Assembly: GCF_041434935.1 (NCBI RefSeq)
Contig: NZ_CP107964.1
Location: 6,989,001 to 7,053,000 of the forward strand
DNA length: 64,000 bases
Reading direction: 5' to 3'
From: Kitasatospora sp. NBC_00374
GTDB taxonomy: Bacteria; Actinomycetota; Actinomycetes; Streptomycetales; Streptomycetaceae
In this document: positions 8,850-16,132 of the stretch, piece by piece
How the letters are laid out: every line of letters begins with the position of its first letter
Numbering within the stretch: the first letter of the stretch is position 1
The notes under the pieces: model-generated
Told to the model about the DNA's origin: nothing
Databases searched by the model: none
Seen by the model: the letters and a program-made list of their open reading frames with translations, nothing else
Program-made: the position numbers and the translations under genes

Positions 8850-9683
8850 ATGGCATCTCAACACCGCACCGCCCGTACCGCGTTGGCGATCGTCCTCGCC
8901 GCCGTCCCGCTCGCGGTCGCCACCGCCGGTGTCGGACACGCCGCCGAGACCTCGGTGGTCTCGGTGGCGGGCGTGGGTCTGGACGACGCCCACAAGAAGG
9001 ACATCGCGATGCAGCTGGTGTCCAGCGCGGAGAACTCCTCACTGGACTGGAAGGCCCAGTACAAGTACATCGAGGACATCGGCGACGGGCGCGGCTACAC
9101 GGCCGGCATCATCGGCTTCTGCTCCGGCACCGGCGACATGCTCGACCTGGTCGAGCACTACACCGACCTCAAGCCCGGCAACATCCTCGCCAAGTACCTG
9201 CCCGCGCTGCGCAAGGTCAACGGCTCCGAGTCGCACTCCGGCCTCGGCTCCGCCTTCGAGAAGGACTGGGCGACCGCCGCCAAGGACACCGTGTTCCAGA
9301 AGGCCCAGAACGACGAGCGCGACCGCGTCTACTTCAACCCCGCCGTCCAGCAGGCCAAGGCGGACGGGCTGCGCGCGCTCGGCCAGTTCGTCTACTACGA
9401 CGCCATCGTCATGCACGGCCCCGGCACCGACTCCGACAGCTTCGGCGGCATCCGCAAGGCCGCGCTCAAGAAGGCCAAGTCCCCGGCCCAGGGCGGCGAC
9501 GAGAGCGCCTACCTCAAGGCCTTCATGGACGCCCGCAAGGTGGTCATGAAGAAGGAGGAGGCGCACGCCGACACCAGCAGGGTCGACACCGAGCAGCTGG
9601 TCTTCCTCAACGCCAGGAACTTCGACCTCAACCCGCCGCTCAAGTGGAAGGTCTACGGCGACCCCTACAGCATCAACAGCTGA
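8850..9683 (+). CDS. csn: secreted chitosanase, glycoside hydrolase family 46
   Basis: 277 aa, the usual length for actinomycete GH46 enzymes. It cleaves beta-1,4 bonds in chitosan outside the cell. The first 32 or so residues are a signal peptide (RTARTALAIVLAAVPLAVAT, cleavage near GHAA). The mature protein begins with the GH46 signature region: the acid residue in VSSAENSSLDWKAQY and the Asp in IEDIGDGRGYTAG are the expected catalytic pair. The motif GLGSAFEKDWATAAKD also fits. The ATG at 8850 was chosen because the signal peptide begins there. A monocistronic gene with its own palindromic operator and a downstream terminator at 9699-9729. Confidence 0.95.
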   Translation: MASQHRTARTALAIVLAAVPLAVATAGVGHAAETSVVSVAGVGLDDAHKKDIAMQLVSSAENSSLDWKAQYKYIEDIGDGRGYTAGIIGFCSGTGDMLDLVEHYTDLKPGNILAKYLPALRKVNGSESHSGLGSAFEKDWATAAKDTVFQKAQNDERDRVYFNPAVQQAKADGLRALGQFVYYDAIVMHGPGTDSDSFGGIRKAALKKAKSPAQGGDESAYLKAFMDARKVVMKKEEAHADTSRVDTEQLVFLNARNFDLNPPLKWKVYGDPYSINS

Positions 9684-9698
9684 ACCCCGCCACCGCGC

Positions 9699-9729
9699 CG
9701 CCCGGCCCCGCACGACGCGGGGCCGGGCG
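9699..9729 (+). terminator. terminator after chitosanase
   Basis: A 13-bp perfect stem, CGCCCGGCCCCGC (9699-9711) with GCGGGGCCGGGCG (9717-9729) and loop ACGAC, lies 16 nt after the stop codon. Confidence 0.65.
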
Positions 9730-9797
9730 ACGCGGTGTAATGGTGCCGACAGGGCGTTTCACCGGCCCTGCCGGCGCTCCGCAGGCCGGAGGCACCC

Positions 9798-11456
9798 ATG
9801 GACGTGGCCACCGCACTCACCGCCGCCAGGCGGTCGCACCGCCTGCACGCCTGGGGTGACGCCTGTGAGCGGTTCGCCGCCGCCGACCGGCTCGCCCCGC
9901 TGGAGCTCGCCGACCTCGACGCGTACGCCGAGGCCGCGCACATCCTGGGCCGGGGCGCGGAGGCGACCGAGCTGCTGCGCCGCGCCTACCTCGCCCGGGC
10001 GGCCGCCGGCGACGTCGGCGACGCCCTGCGGTCCGCGTTCTGGCTGTACGAGGTACTGACCATGCGGGGCGAGTACGCCCACGCCGGCGGCTGGCTGGCC
10101 CGGGCCGCCCGGCTCGCCGAGGAGCGGCCCGGGTGCGTGGAGGAGGGTTACCTGCTGCTCCCCGAGGCCGACCGGCAGCTCGACCGCGGCGACTGCGCGG
10201 CCGCCTACGCGACCGCGGCCAGGGCGCTGGAGCCGGCGATCCGGTCCGGTGACCGCGACCTGGCCACCGCCGCGGCCCAGATCCAGGGCCGGGCCCGGAT
10301 CAGGCAGGAGCGGATCGAGGAGGGCCTCGCCCTGCTGGACGAGGCGATGGTCGCCGTCACGGCCGGCGAGACCTCACCCCGGATGACCGGCTGGGTCTAC
10401 TGCATGGTGATCGCGGCCTGCCGGGACCTGCAGGAACTGCGGCGGGCCAAGGAGTGGATCTCGGCGCTGGACAGCTGGGCCGACGCCCGGCCGCAGTTCA
10501 CCGGCGGCTACTCGGGCATCTGCCTGGTGCACCGCTCGGAACTGCTGCAGCTGGTCGGCGACTGGCCGAATGCGGCCCTCCAGGCCCGTACCGCCTGCGA
10601 ACGGCTGACCCAGGGCTTCGGAGAGTTCCTGGCCGGCGCGGCCTACTACCAGCTCGGCGAGATACACCGGCTGCGCGGCGAGTGGGACGCCGCCGACGAG
10701 ACCTACACCCGGGCCGGGCGGTACGGCTGCGACGCCCAGCCGGGACTCGCCCTGCTCCGCCTCGCCCAGCACCGGCCCGAGCCCGCCGTCGGCGGTATCC
10801 GCCGGGCCCTCGCCGAGGCGGTCGAGCGGTCGGCCCGCGCCCGGCTGCTTCCCGCGGCCGTCGAGATCGCGCTGGCCACCGGCGACACCGACACCGCGCG
10901 GGAGGACGCCGCCGAGCTGGCCGCCATCGCGGCGGCACTCGACCGGACGGCCCTGCACGCGCACGCCGCCCACGCCCGGGCCGCCACCGCTCTGGCCGAG
11001 GGCGACGCGCCGGCCGCACTCGGCGCCGCCCGACGGGCCTGGCGGCTGTGGCGGGAGCTGGACGTCCCCTACCAGGCGGCCCGCGCCCAGGTGCTGGTGG
11101 CCCGGGCCTGCCGGTCGGTGGGCGACGAGGACTCCGCCACCGTCGAGCTCGACTCCGCCGCCGAGGCCTTCCACCGGCTCGGCGCGGTGCCCGACCGTGC
11201 CCTCGTCGCGCGGCTCACCGCCGGCCCGGCCGAGTCCGCCCCGCTCACCGCGCGCGAGGTCGAGGTGGTGCGGCTGGTCGCCGAGGGCCGGACCAACCAG
11301 GCGATCGCCCGGGAGCTGCACCTCAGCGAGAAGACCGTCGCGCGGCACCTCAGCAACATCCTCGCCAAGCTCGACGTGGGCTCGCGCACCGCGGCGGCGG
11401 CGTACGCCTTCGGCCACGGGCTGGCCCAGCCCCCGCACGGCCACCCCGCGGCATAG
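9798..11456 (+). CDS. LuxR-family regulator with TPR-like body
   Basis: 552 aa. The C-terminal 65 residues are a LuxR/GerE helix-turn-helix (LTAREVEVVRLVAEGRTNQAIARELHLSEKTVARHLSNILAKLDV). The rest is an Ala-rich helical array of TPR-like repeats with no Walker A ATPase motif, so it is a stand-alone TPR-LuxR regulator and not a full LAL protein. The ATG at 9798 has GGAGG 7 nt upstream. The next two genes (11579, 11776) are co-directional, and the monooxygenase may be its target. The ligand or partner is unknown. Confidence 0.85.
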   Translation: MDVATALTAARRSHRLHAWGDACERFAAADRLAPLELADLDAYAEAAHILGRGAEATELLRRAYLARAAAGDVGDALRSAFWLYEVLTMRGEYAHAGGWLARAARLAEERPGCVEEGYLLLPEADRQLDRGDCAAAYATAARALEPAIRSGDRDLATAAAQIQGRARIRQERIEEGLALLDEAMVAVTAGETSPRMTGWVYCMVIAACRDLQELRRAKEWISALDSWADARPQFTGGYSGICLVHRSELLQLVGDWPNAALQARTACERLTQGFGEFLAGAAYYQLGEIHRLRGEWDAADETYTRAGRYGCDAQPGLALLRLAQHRPEPAVGGIRRALAEAVERSARARLLPAAVEIALATGDTDTAREDAAELAAIAAALDRTALHAHAAHARAATALAEGDAPAALGAARRAWRLWRELDVPYQAARAQVLVARACRSVGDEDSATVELDSAAEAFHRLGAVPDRALVARLTAGPAESAPLTAREVEVVRLVAEGRTNQAIARELHLSEKTVARHLSNILAKLDVGSRTAAAAYAFGHGLAQPPHGHPAA

Positions 11457-11578
11457 CCCTCCCGGCTGCACACAACTGCCCATCCGCGCCGGGCCGGTCT
11501 GGGTGGTTCTGCCGATGCGGCGGCCCCGGGCCGCTGCGTAACGTCGGAGTCGGGACAGATCGAGCCTGGGAGCCGGTG

Positions 11579-11779
11579 ATGGAGACCGACCGTCCGTCGG
11601 CGCCCGCCCCGCGGAGCGCCGACGGGTACCGCGAGGCGGAGGCCGCCCTGCGGACCGCCGCCCGGTGCGCGGACCGCGGCCGCCTCGGCGAGGCCGAACG
11701 GCTGCTGCGGCGGGTGCTCGCACTCGTCGGACCGGTTGCGCCAGACCGCCCAGGAGCCGCAGGACAGGAGGAGTCATGA
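11579..11779 (+). CDS. small helical (TPR-like) protein, 66 aa
   Basis: ORF starting METDRPSAPAPRSADGYREA and ending in ATGA, so that it overlaps the start codon of the flavin monooxygenase by 4 bases. The middle (GYREAEAALRTAARCADRG, then GEAERLLRRVLALV) reads as one TPR-like helix pair, echoing the body of the LuxR protein upstream. Codon use is typical of the genome and the ATGA overlap argues for a translated, coupled gene. Function is unknown. It could be a remnant of a duplicated TPR segment. Confidence 0.5.
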   Translation: METDRPSAPAPRSADGYREAEAALRTAARCADRGRLGEAERLLRRVLALVGPVAPDRPGAAGQEES

Positions 11780-12888
11780 GCACGGAACCGTACGACACGG
11801 TGATCATCGGTGGCGGCCAGGCGGGACTGAGCGTCGGCTACCACCTGGCCCGGCGGGGACGGAAGTTCGTGATCCTGGACGCCAACCCGCGGATCGGTGA
11901 CAACTGGCGCTCGCACTGGGACTCGCTGCGTCTGTACAGCCCCGCCCGCTACGACGGCCTGCCCGGCCTGCCCTTCCCGGCACCGGCCTGGTCCTTCCCG
12001 ACCAAGGACGAGGTGAGCGACTACCTCGCCGCGTACGCCGAACGCTTCCGGCTGCCGGTCCGCACCGGCACCCGGGTCTCCCGCCTCTCCGCGGACGGCG
12101 CCGGGTACCTGGTCACCACCGACGACGGCGATCTGCGGGCCGCCAACGTGGTGGTCGCCACCGGCACCTTCGGCCGCACCCCGCACACCCCCGGGTTCGC
12201 CGCCGAGCTCCGCCCGGAGATCCGCCAGCTGCACTCCTGCCGGTACAAGAACGAGGCCCAGCTGCGCGACGGACCGGTGCTGGTGGTCGGCGCGTCGCAC
12301 TCCGGTGCGGACATCGCGTACGAGGTGGCCGCCCGGCACCCCACGGTGCTCTGCGGGCGGGACACCGGGCACCTGCCGTTCCGGCTCGAAGCCCGGTACA
12401 TGCGCTTGGTCTTCCCGGTGCTCTGGCAGGTCGCGAGCAGGCTGCTCACCACCGGCAACCCGCTCGGCCGCGCGGCGCGGCCGGAGATCCGCACCCACGG
12501 GGCCCCGCTGCTGCGGTTCAAGGCCGCCGATCTCGCCGCCGCGGGCGTGGAGCGGGTCGCCGAACGGATGGCCGGGGTCCAGGACGGGCTGCCGGTGCTG
12601 GACGGCGGCCGGGTGCTGGAGGTGGCCAACGTGGTCTGGTGCACCGGGTTCCGGCAGGACTTCGGCTGGATCGACCTGCCGGTGGTCGGCGCGGACGGCT
12701 GGCCGCTGGAGCACAACGGTGTGGCCACCGGTTCGCCCGGGCTGTACTTCGCCGGGCTCGCCTTCCAGCGGGCGTTCAGCTCGATGCTGGTCGGCGGCGC
12801 GGGGAGGGACGCGGAGATCGTGGCCCGGCACATCGCCGCCTCGGAGGACCGGGCCGGCCATCCGGCGGCCATGGCCGCGAGCGGATAA
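11776..12888 (+). CDS. FAD/NAD(P)-dependent flavin monooxygenase-like oxidoreductase
   Basis: 370 aa. It has two Rossmann motifs: GGGQAGLSVGYHLARRG near the N-terminus for FAD, and VVVGASHSGADIAYEVA (about 173-189) for NAD(P)H. Motif GDNWRSHWDSLRLYSPARYD is typical of the CzcO/flavin-containing monooxygenase group that oxidises small organic substrates or reduces electron partners. The start ATG at 11776 has AGGAGGAG about 5 nt upstream and overlaps the stop of the 66-aa ORF. The substrate cannot be inferred; the LuxR gene upstream suggests regulated expression. Confidence 0.85.
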   Translation: MSTEPYDTVIIGGGQAGLSVGYHLARRGRKFVILDANPRIGDNWRSHWDSLRLYSPARYDGLPGLPFPAPAWSFPTKDEVSDYLAAYAERFRLPVRTGTRVSRLSADGAGYLVTTDDGDLRAANVVVATGTFGRTPHTPGFAAELRPEIRQLHSCRYKNEAQLRDGPVLVVGASHSGADIAYEVAARHPTVLCGRDTGHLPFRLEARYMRLVFPVLWQVASRLLTTGNPLGRAARPEIRTHGAPLLRFKAADLAAAGVERVAERMAGVQDGLPVLDGGRVLEVANVVWCTGFRQDFGWIDLPVVGADGWPLEHNGVATGSPGLYFAGLAFQRAFSSMLVGGAGRDAEIVARHIAASEDRAGHPAAMAASG

Positions 12889-12928
12889 TCGTACTGCGGT
12901 TCGTCAGGTCGCTGATAGCCTCTCGGAC

Positions 12929-13660
12929 GTGGCGAAACTCAACCAGATCATCGCGGTCGAAAAGGGCGTCAAGTCCAAGTCCTTCCAGGAGCTGACGCAG
13001 GCTCATCACGGTCTGCAGAAGCCGGCTCTGCTGGCGGGCATCTCCCGCACGTACCAGCCCAAGGACGAGGAGGGCGAGCAGCTCCCGCCGGAGTCGACCC
13101 GGGTCCAGGTCAAGGCCGAGGACATCCTGCGGGCCACCGCCACCTCGCTCACCCGGCTGTTCGACGTCACCGCCACCAAGGACTGGGCCAACTGCTCGGC
13201 CCGGGCCGACGTGGTCGTCGACGGGCGCCCGCTGATCAAGGACGTGCCGGTCACCTACCTGCTCTTCCTGGAGAAGCAGCTCGCGGACCTGTACACCTTC
13301 GTCCGCAAGCTGCCGGTGCTGGACGCCTCGGAGGCCTGGAACCTCGACCCGTCCACCGACTCCTGGAAGACCGACGCCGTCCGCACCATCCGGACCAAGA
13401 AGGTGCCCCGCAACCACGTCAAGGCCGAGGCGACCGAGAAGCACCCCGCCCAGGTCGAGGTGTACTACGAGGACGTCCCGGTGGGGTACTGGACCACGGT
13501 GAAGTTCTCCGGCGCGCTCCCGGCCCGACGGGTGAACGAACTGGTCGAGCGGGTCGAGAAGCTGCAGCAGGCCGTGCAGTTCGCCCGTGAGGAGGCCAAC
13601 GGCGCCGAGGTCACCGACCGGCGCGCCGGCGACGCCGTCTTCGGCTACCTGTTCGGGTAG
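12929..13660 (+). CDS. conserved protein of unknown function (DUF7873-like) upstream of permuted tRNA-like RNA
   Basis: 243 aa with GTG start, beginning MAKLNQIIAVEKGVKSKSFQ. It contains strongly patterned segments ESTRVQVKAEDILRATATSL, LFDVTATKDWANCSARADVV, VPVTYLLFLEKQLADLYTFV and RTKKVPRNHVKAEATEKHPA, ending in a predicted coiled-coil (RRVNELVERVEKLQQAVQFAREEAN). I recall close homologues in actinobacteria under DUF7873, but no function. No signal peptide or membrane segment; it is lysine-rich, unlike most proteins here, and could bind RNA. Its stop is directly followed by the tRNA-like region 13671-13990 with no intervening terminator, so protein and RNA may be one unit. Confidence 0.8.
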   Translation: MAKLNQIIAVEKGVKSKSFQELTQAHHGLQKPALLAGISRTYQPKDEEGEQLPPESTRVQVKAEDILRATATSLTRLFDVTATKDWANCSARADVVVDGRPLIKDVPVTYLLFLEKQLADLYTFVRKLPVLDASEAWNLDPSTDSWKTDAVRTIRTKKVPRNHVKAEATEKHPAQVEVYYEDVPVGYWTTVKFSGALPARRVNELVERVEKLQQAVQFAREEANGAEVTDRRAGDAVFGYLFG

Positions 13661-13670
13661 TCTCCTGATC

Positions 13671-13738
13671 GCCCCTCGTGCGAGCGAAGGGGTGCGCTGG
13701 CAACAGCGCAAGCTGACACTGATGTTGAAGCTGACACA
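13671..13738 (+). ncRNA. structured leader of the permuted tRNA region
   Basis: Non-coding. It forms a hairpin GCCCCT (13671-13676)/AGGGGT (13688-13693). A second, perfect hairpin follows, GCGCTG-GCAA-CAGCGC (13694-13709), with a GNRA loop. Then comes a direct repeat AAGCTGACAC (13710-13719 and 13728-13737), the second copy ending one base before the first tRNA 3' half. The first hairpin repeats the anticodon-stem strands GCCCC and GGGGT of the permuted tRNA that follows. Probably co-transcribed with the gene ending at 13660. Confidence 0.55.
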
Positions 13739-13819
13739 GGGGTAACGGTGGAGGTTCGAATCCTCCCCCCGGCACCACAGGCCGGGGTGGCCCAAGCGGG
13801 AGAGGCAGCCCCTTGAAAC
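13739..13819 (+). tRNA. circularly permuted tRNA-like unit 1 (3' half precedes 5' half)
   Basis: The 3' half (13739-13777) carries the anticodon-stem 3' strand GGGGT, a 6-nt variable loop, T arm GGAGG-TTCGAAT-CCTCC, acceptor strand CCCCGGC, A73 and an encoded CCA. After three bases (CAG) the 5' half (13781-13819) carries acceptor strand GCCGGGG, T8, D arm (GCC/GGC with A14, GG and A21), A26, anticodon stem GCCCC and loop TTGAAAC. Acceptor pairing is 7/7 and anticodon stem 5/5 across the permutation (one G-T). Joined at position 38/39 it gives a 75-nt canonical class I tRNA plus CCA, with nominal anticodon GAA (Phe). How the halves would be joined is unknown, so the aminoacid is tentative. Confidence 0.7.
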
Positions 13820-13884
13820 TCAGACTCTCGCTCCAGTCTCAGTATTCGTCACCGAGCGCCGGATCGACCGGGCGCGGACCGAAG

Positions 13885-13962
13885 CGTCGGATGCGGGTTC
13901 AAGTCCCGCCTGTGCCTCTCCTCCTGGCACGGTAGTTCAAAGGCAGAACACGGCACTGTGAA
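13885..13962 (+). tRNA. circularly permuted tRNA-like unit 2
   Basis: The 3' half (13885-13917) carries CGTCG, a 3-nt variable loop, T arm GCGGG-TTCAAGT-CCCGC, acceptor strand CTGTGCC and T73. CCA is not encoded. After an 8-nt spacer the 5' half (13926-13962) carries GGCACGG, T8 A9, a perfect D stem GTTC/GAAC, A26, anticodon stem CGGCA and loop CTGTGAA. The acceptor pairs 7/7 (one G-T) and the anticodon stem 4/5. The nominal anticodon is GTG (His), but the unit lacks the G-1:C73 identity pair of tRNA-His, so charging by HisRS is doubtful. A competing hairpin (GGCACG with CGTGCC at 13983-13988) also exists. Confidence 0.55.
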
Positions 13963-14018
13963 AATGATCCGCTGCTCTTAAACGTGCCGGCGCGAACAAT
14001 TGGGTGGCACCTCAGGGG

Positions 14019-14044
14019 CCCGGGAGCCGGATACCGCTCCCGGG
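14019..14044. terminator. hairpin between tRNA-like region and convergent gene
   Basis: A perfect 9-bp stem, CCCGGGAGC (14019-14027) with GCTCCCGGG (14036-14044) and an 8-nt loop, lies between the rightward tRNA-like region and the leftward gene ending at 14074. It could terminate both transcripts. Confidence 0.55.
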
Positions 14045-14073
14045 TCCCGTCACGTTCCCGGACACCGCCGCGC

Positions 14074-14874
14074 TCACTGCGGCCCGTGCGCGCCCAGCCA
14101 CGCGGACCAGCTGGTGGTGCCGCGGCGCCCGTGCGGCGCGGTCATCATGTACCCGGCCCGCATCAGGCCGGCAGGCGCGGGAAGGTTCAGCACCCTGCGG
14201 GGCCGCCCGCGCGCCCACTGCCACTGGTCGACCAGCTCGCCCAGGGTCAGCACCTCGGGCCCGGCGAAGTCCTCGCACCGCCCCGCCGGGCCACCGGCCA
14301 CGCACTCGGCGACGTACTCCGCGAAGTCCCCCGAGTCCGCCGGCTGGGTCGGCAGCCGGGTGGGCAGCGGCAGCACCGGCAGCCTGGCCGCCTTGCCCAG
14401 CATCCGGTCGACCAGCCAGTGGAACTGCGTGGCCCGCAGGATCGACCACGGCACCCCGGACTCCCGCACCAGCTCCTCGGCCGTGAGCTTCATCCGCAGG
14501 TACGGCCCGCGCGGCCGGTCCACACCCACGATCGAGATGTACGCGAGGTGCCCGACCCCTTCCCGGGCGGCCGCCTCCAGCAGCCGTAGGGTGCCGTCCA
14601 CATCCACCTCCGGCGGGCTGCGCCAGAGGTCCGCCGGCCGCAGGTAGCCGCGCTGCGCGGCGGGGGAGTACGTCGCCGCGTGCACCACGGACGACACCCC
14701 CGACACCGCTTCGGCGACCCCGACCCCGGTGGCGAGATCACCCCGGACCCACTCCACGCCTTCGTCGTCCCCCGGCGACCTGGCCAGCACCCGCACCCGG
14801 CACTTCGGTTTCAGCCGGGCCACCACGTCCCGGCCCAGATGCCCGGTACCGCCTGTGACCAGCACGATCTCCAT
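14074..14874 (-). CDS. NAD(P)-binding NmrA/SDR-like oxidoreductase
   Basis: 266 aa, atypical short-chain reductase of the NmrA/SDR_a5 kind. The N-terminal motif VLVTGGTGHLGRDVV binds the dinucleotide; VRGDLATG and VVHAATYSP follow the Rossmann pattern. It lacks a clear YxxxK catalytic pair, as in NmrA-like proteins that bind NAD(P) without classic SDR chemistry. The start is placed at ATG 14872-14874, 8 nt after GGAGG; a GTG three codons earlier abuts the ribosome site. It probably acts in redox sensing or on a small metabolite; the substrate is unknown. Confidence 0.75.
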   Translation of the reverse strand: MEIVLVTGGTGHLGRDVVARLKPKCRVRVLARSPGDDEGVEWVRGDLATGVGVAEAVSGVSSVVHAATYSPAAQRGYLRPADLWRSPPEVDVDGTLRLLEAAAREGVGHLAYISIVGVDRPRGPYLRMKLTAEELVRESGVPWSILRATQFHWLVDRMLGKAARLPVLPLPTRLPTQPADSGDFAEYVAECVAGGPAGRCEDFAGPEVLTLGELVDQWQWARGRPRRVLNLPAPAGLMRAGYMMTAPHGRRGTTSWSAWLGAHGPQ

Positions 14875-15010
14875 CGCCGCCACCTCCAGCCGGTGAGACG
14901 GCCCCCCTACGAGACTCCCACCACCCCGAGGGCCGCGTCGACCCGGCGGCCGAAGCGGGCGGCCCGGCGCGGACCGAGGTCCGGGCCGGGCCGCCGCCCC
15001 GCGCGCGAGG

Positions 15011-15880
15011 TCAGGCCGTCGCGGTGTAGTCGTAGAAGCCGCGGCCGGACTTGCGGCCCAGCAGGCCCGCGTCGACCATCCGGGAGAGCAGCGGGGGAGC
15101 GGCGTACAGCGGCTCCTTGTACTCCTCGTACATCGACTCGGCGATCGAGACGATGGTGTCGAGGCCGATCAGGTCGCACAGCCGCAGCGGGCCCATCGGG
15201 TGGGCGCAGCCGGCCTCCATGCCCTTGTCGATGTCGGCGGCGGTGGCGACGCCGGTCTCGAACATCCGGACCGCGGAGAGCAGGTACGGCACCAGCAGGG
15301 CGTTGACCACGAAACCGGCCCGGTCACGGGCGCGGATCGGCTCCTTGCCCAGCACCTGGACGGCGAACTCCTCGATCCGGGCGGTGGTCTCGGCGGAGGT
15401 GGTCAGGGTCGGGATGACCTCGACCAGCTTCTGCACCGGCGCCGGGTTGAAGAAGTGCAGGCCGATGACCTGCTCCGGGCGGGAGGTGGCGGCGGCCAGC
15501 TTCACGATCGGGATGGAGGAGGTGTTCGAGGCCAGGATCGCGTCCCGGCGCTGGACCACCTGGTCCAGGGTCTGGAAGATCTGGACCTTGATGTCCTCGC
15601 GCTCGGCGACGGCCTCGACCACCAGGTCGCGGTCGGCGAAGTCGGCGAGGTCGGTGGTGAAGGAGAGCCGGGCCAGGGCCTCGTCCCGCTGCTCCTCGCT
15701 CAGCTTGCCGCGCTTGACCGCGGTCTCCAGGGAGTTGGTCAGCCGGGTACGGCCGAACTCCAGGGCCTCGCCACTGGCCTCGGAGACCAGGACGTCGAGG
15801 CCGGAGCGGGCGAAGACCTCGGCGATGCCCGACCCCATCAGGCCGCAGCCGATCACTCCGACGCGCGCGATGTCACTCAC
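15011..15880 (-). CDS. 3-hydroxybutyryl-CoA dehydrogenase
   Basis: 289 aa, the standard length. The N-terminal Rossmann domain begins VGVIGCGLMGSGIAEVFARSG. The catalytic segment IGLHFFNPAPVQKLVEVI contains the family HFFNP motif with the active-site His, and the C-domain includes DRAGFVVNALLVPYL. It interconverts 3-hydroxyacyl-CoA and 3-oxoacyl-CoA with NAD(P). In actinomycetes this serves C4 metabolism (ethylmalonyl-CoA or PHB routes) and fatty acid turnover. GTG start at 15878-15880. Monocistronic and divergent from the SDR gene at 16133. Confidence 0.9.
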   Translation of the reverse strand: MSDIARVGVIGCGLMGSGIAEVFARSGLDVLVSEASGEALEFGRTRLTNSLETAVKRGKLSEEQRDEALARLSFTTDLADFADRDLVVEAVAEREDIKVQIFQTLDQVVQRRDAILASNTSSIPIVKLAAATSRPEQVIGLHFFNPAPVQKLVEVIPTLTTSAETTARIEEFAVQVLGKEPIRARDRAGFVVNALLVPYLLSAVRMFETGVATAADIDKGMEAGCAHPMGPLRLCDLIGLDTIVSIAESMYEEYKEPLYAAPPLLSRMVDAGLLGRKSGRGFYDYTATA

Positions 15881-16132
15881 TCAGTTGCCCTTCACGGTGG
15901 TGCTGGGGGTGACCCAGCCGGCTGCTCTGCGGACGGAGCACCTGGCGTTGTGGCCCGGTGTGCCGCCCGGACGACGGTACTACCCCGCTTAACGCACGTT
16001 CACCTCCGGGCGCTCCCGGGCGGCGGACCGGGCTCGCTGCGCCGTCCGGGTGGTGCGCCCCCGGCCCCGGGCGTGCTCCCCCGCACGGTGTCCGGACGGC
16101 GCGAGAATGCGGACAACCGAGGAGGCACAGGG

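Noticed and set aside
13671..13777. Contiguous tRNA ending with CCA at 13777
   Set aside because: No GCCGGGG or other strand complementary to CCCCGGC lies 70-95 nt upstream, and no D arm is present in that stretch; the only partner is downstream at 13781.
13661..13990. Group I or group II intron, or tmRNA, explaining the tRNA halves
   Set aside because: Flanking and intervening segments are only about 65-80 nt, too short for a ribozyme core; a tmRNA tag ORF and missing anticodon arm are not seen, since both units have full anticodon arms.
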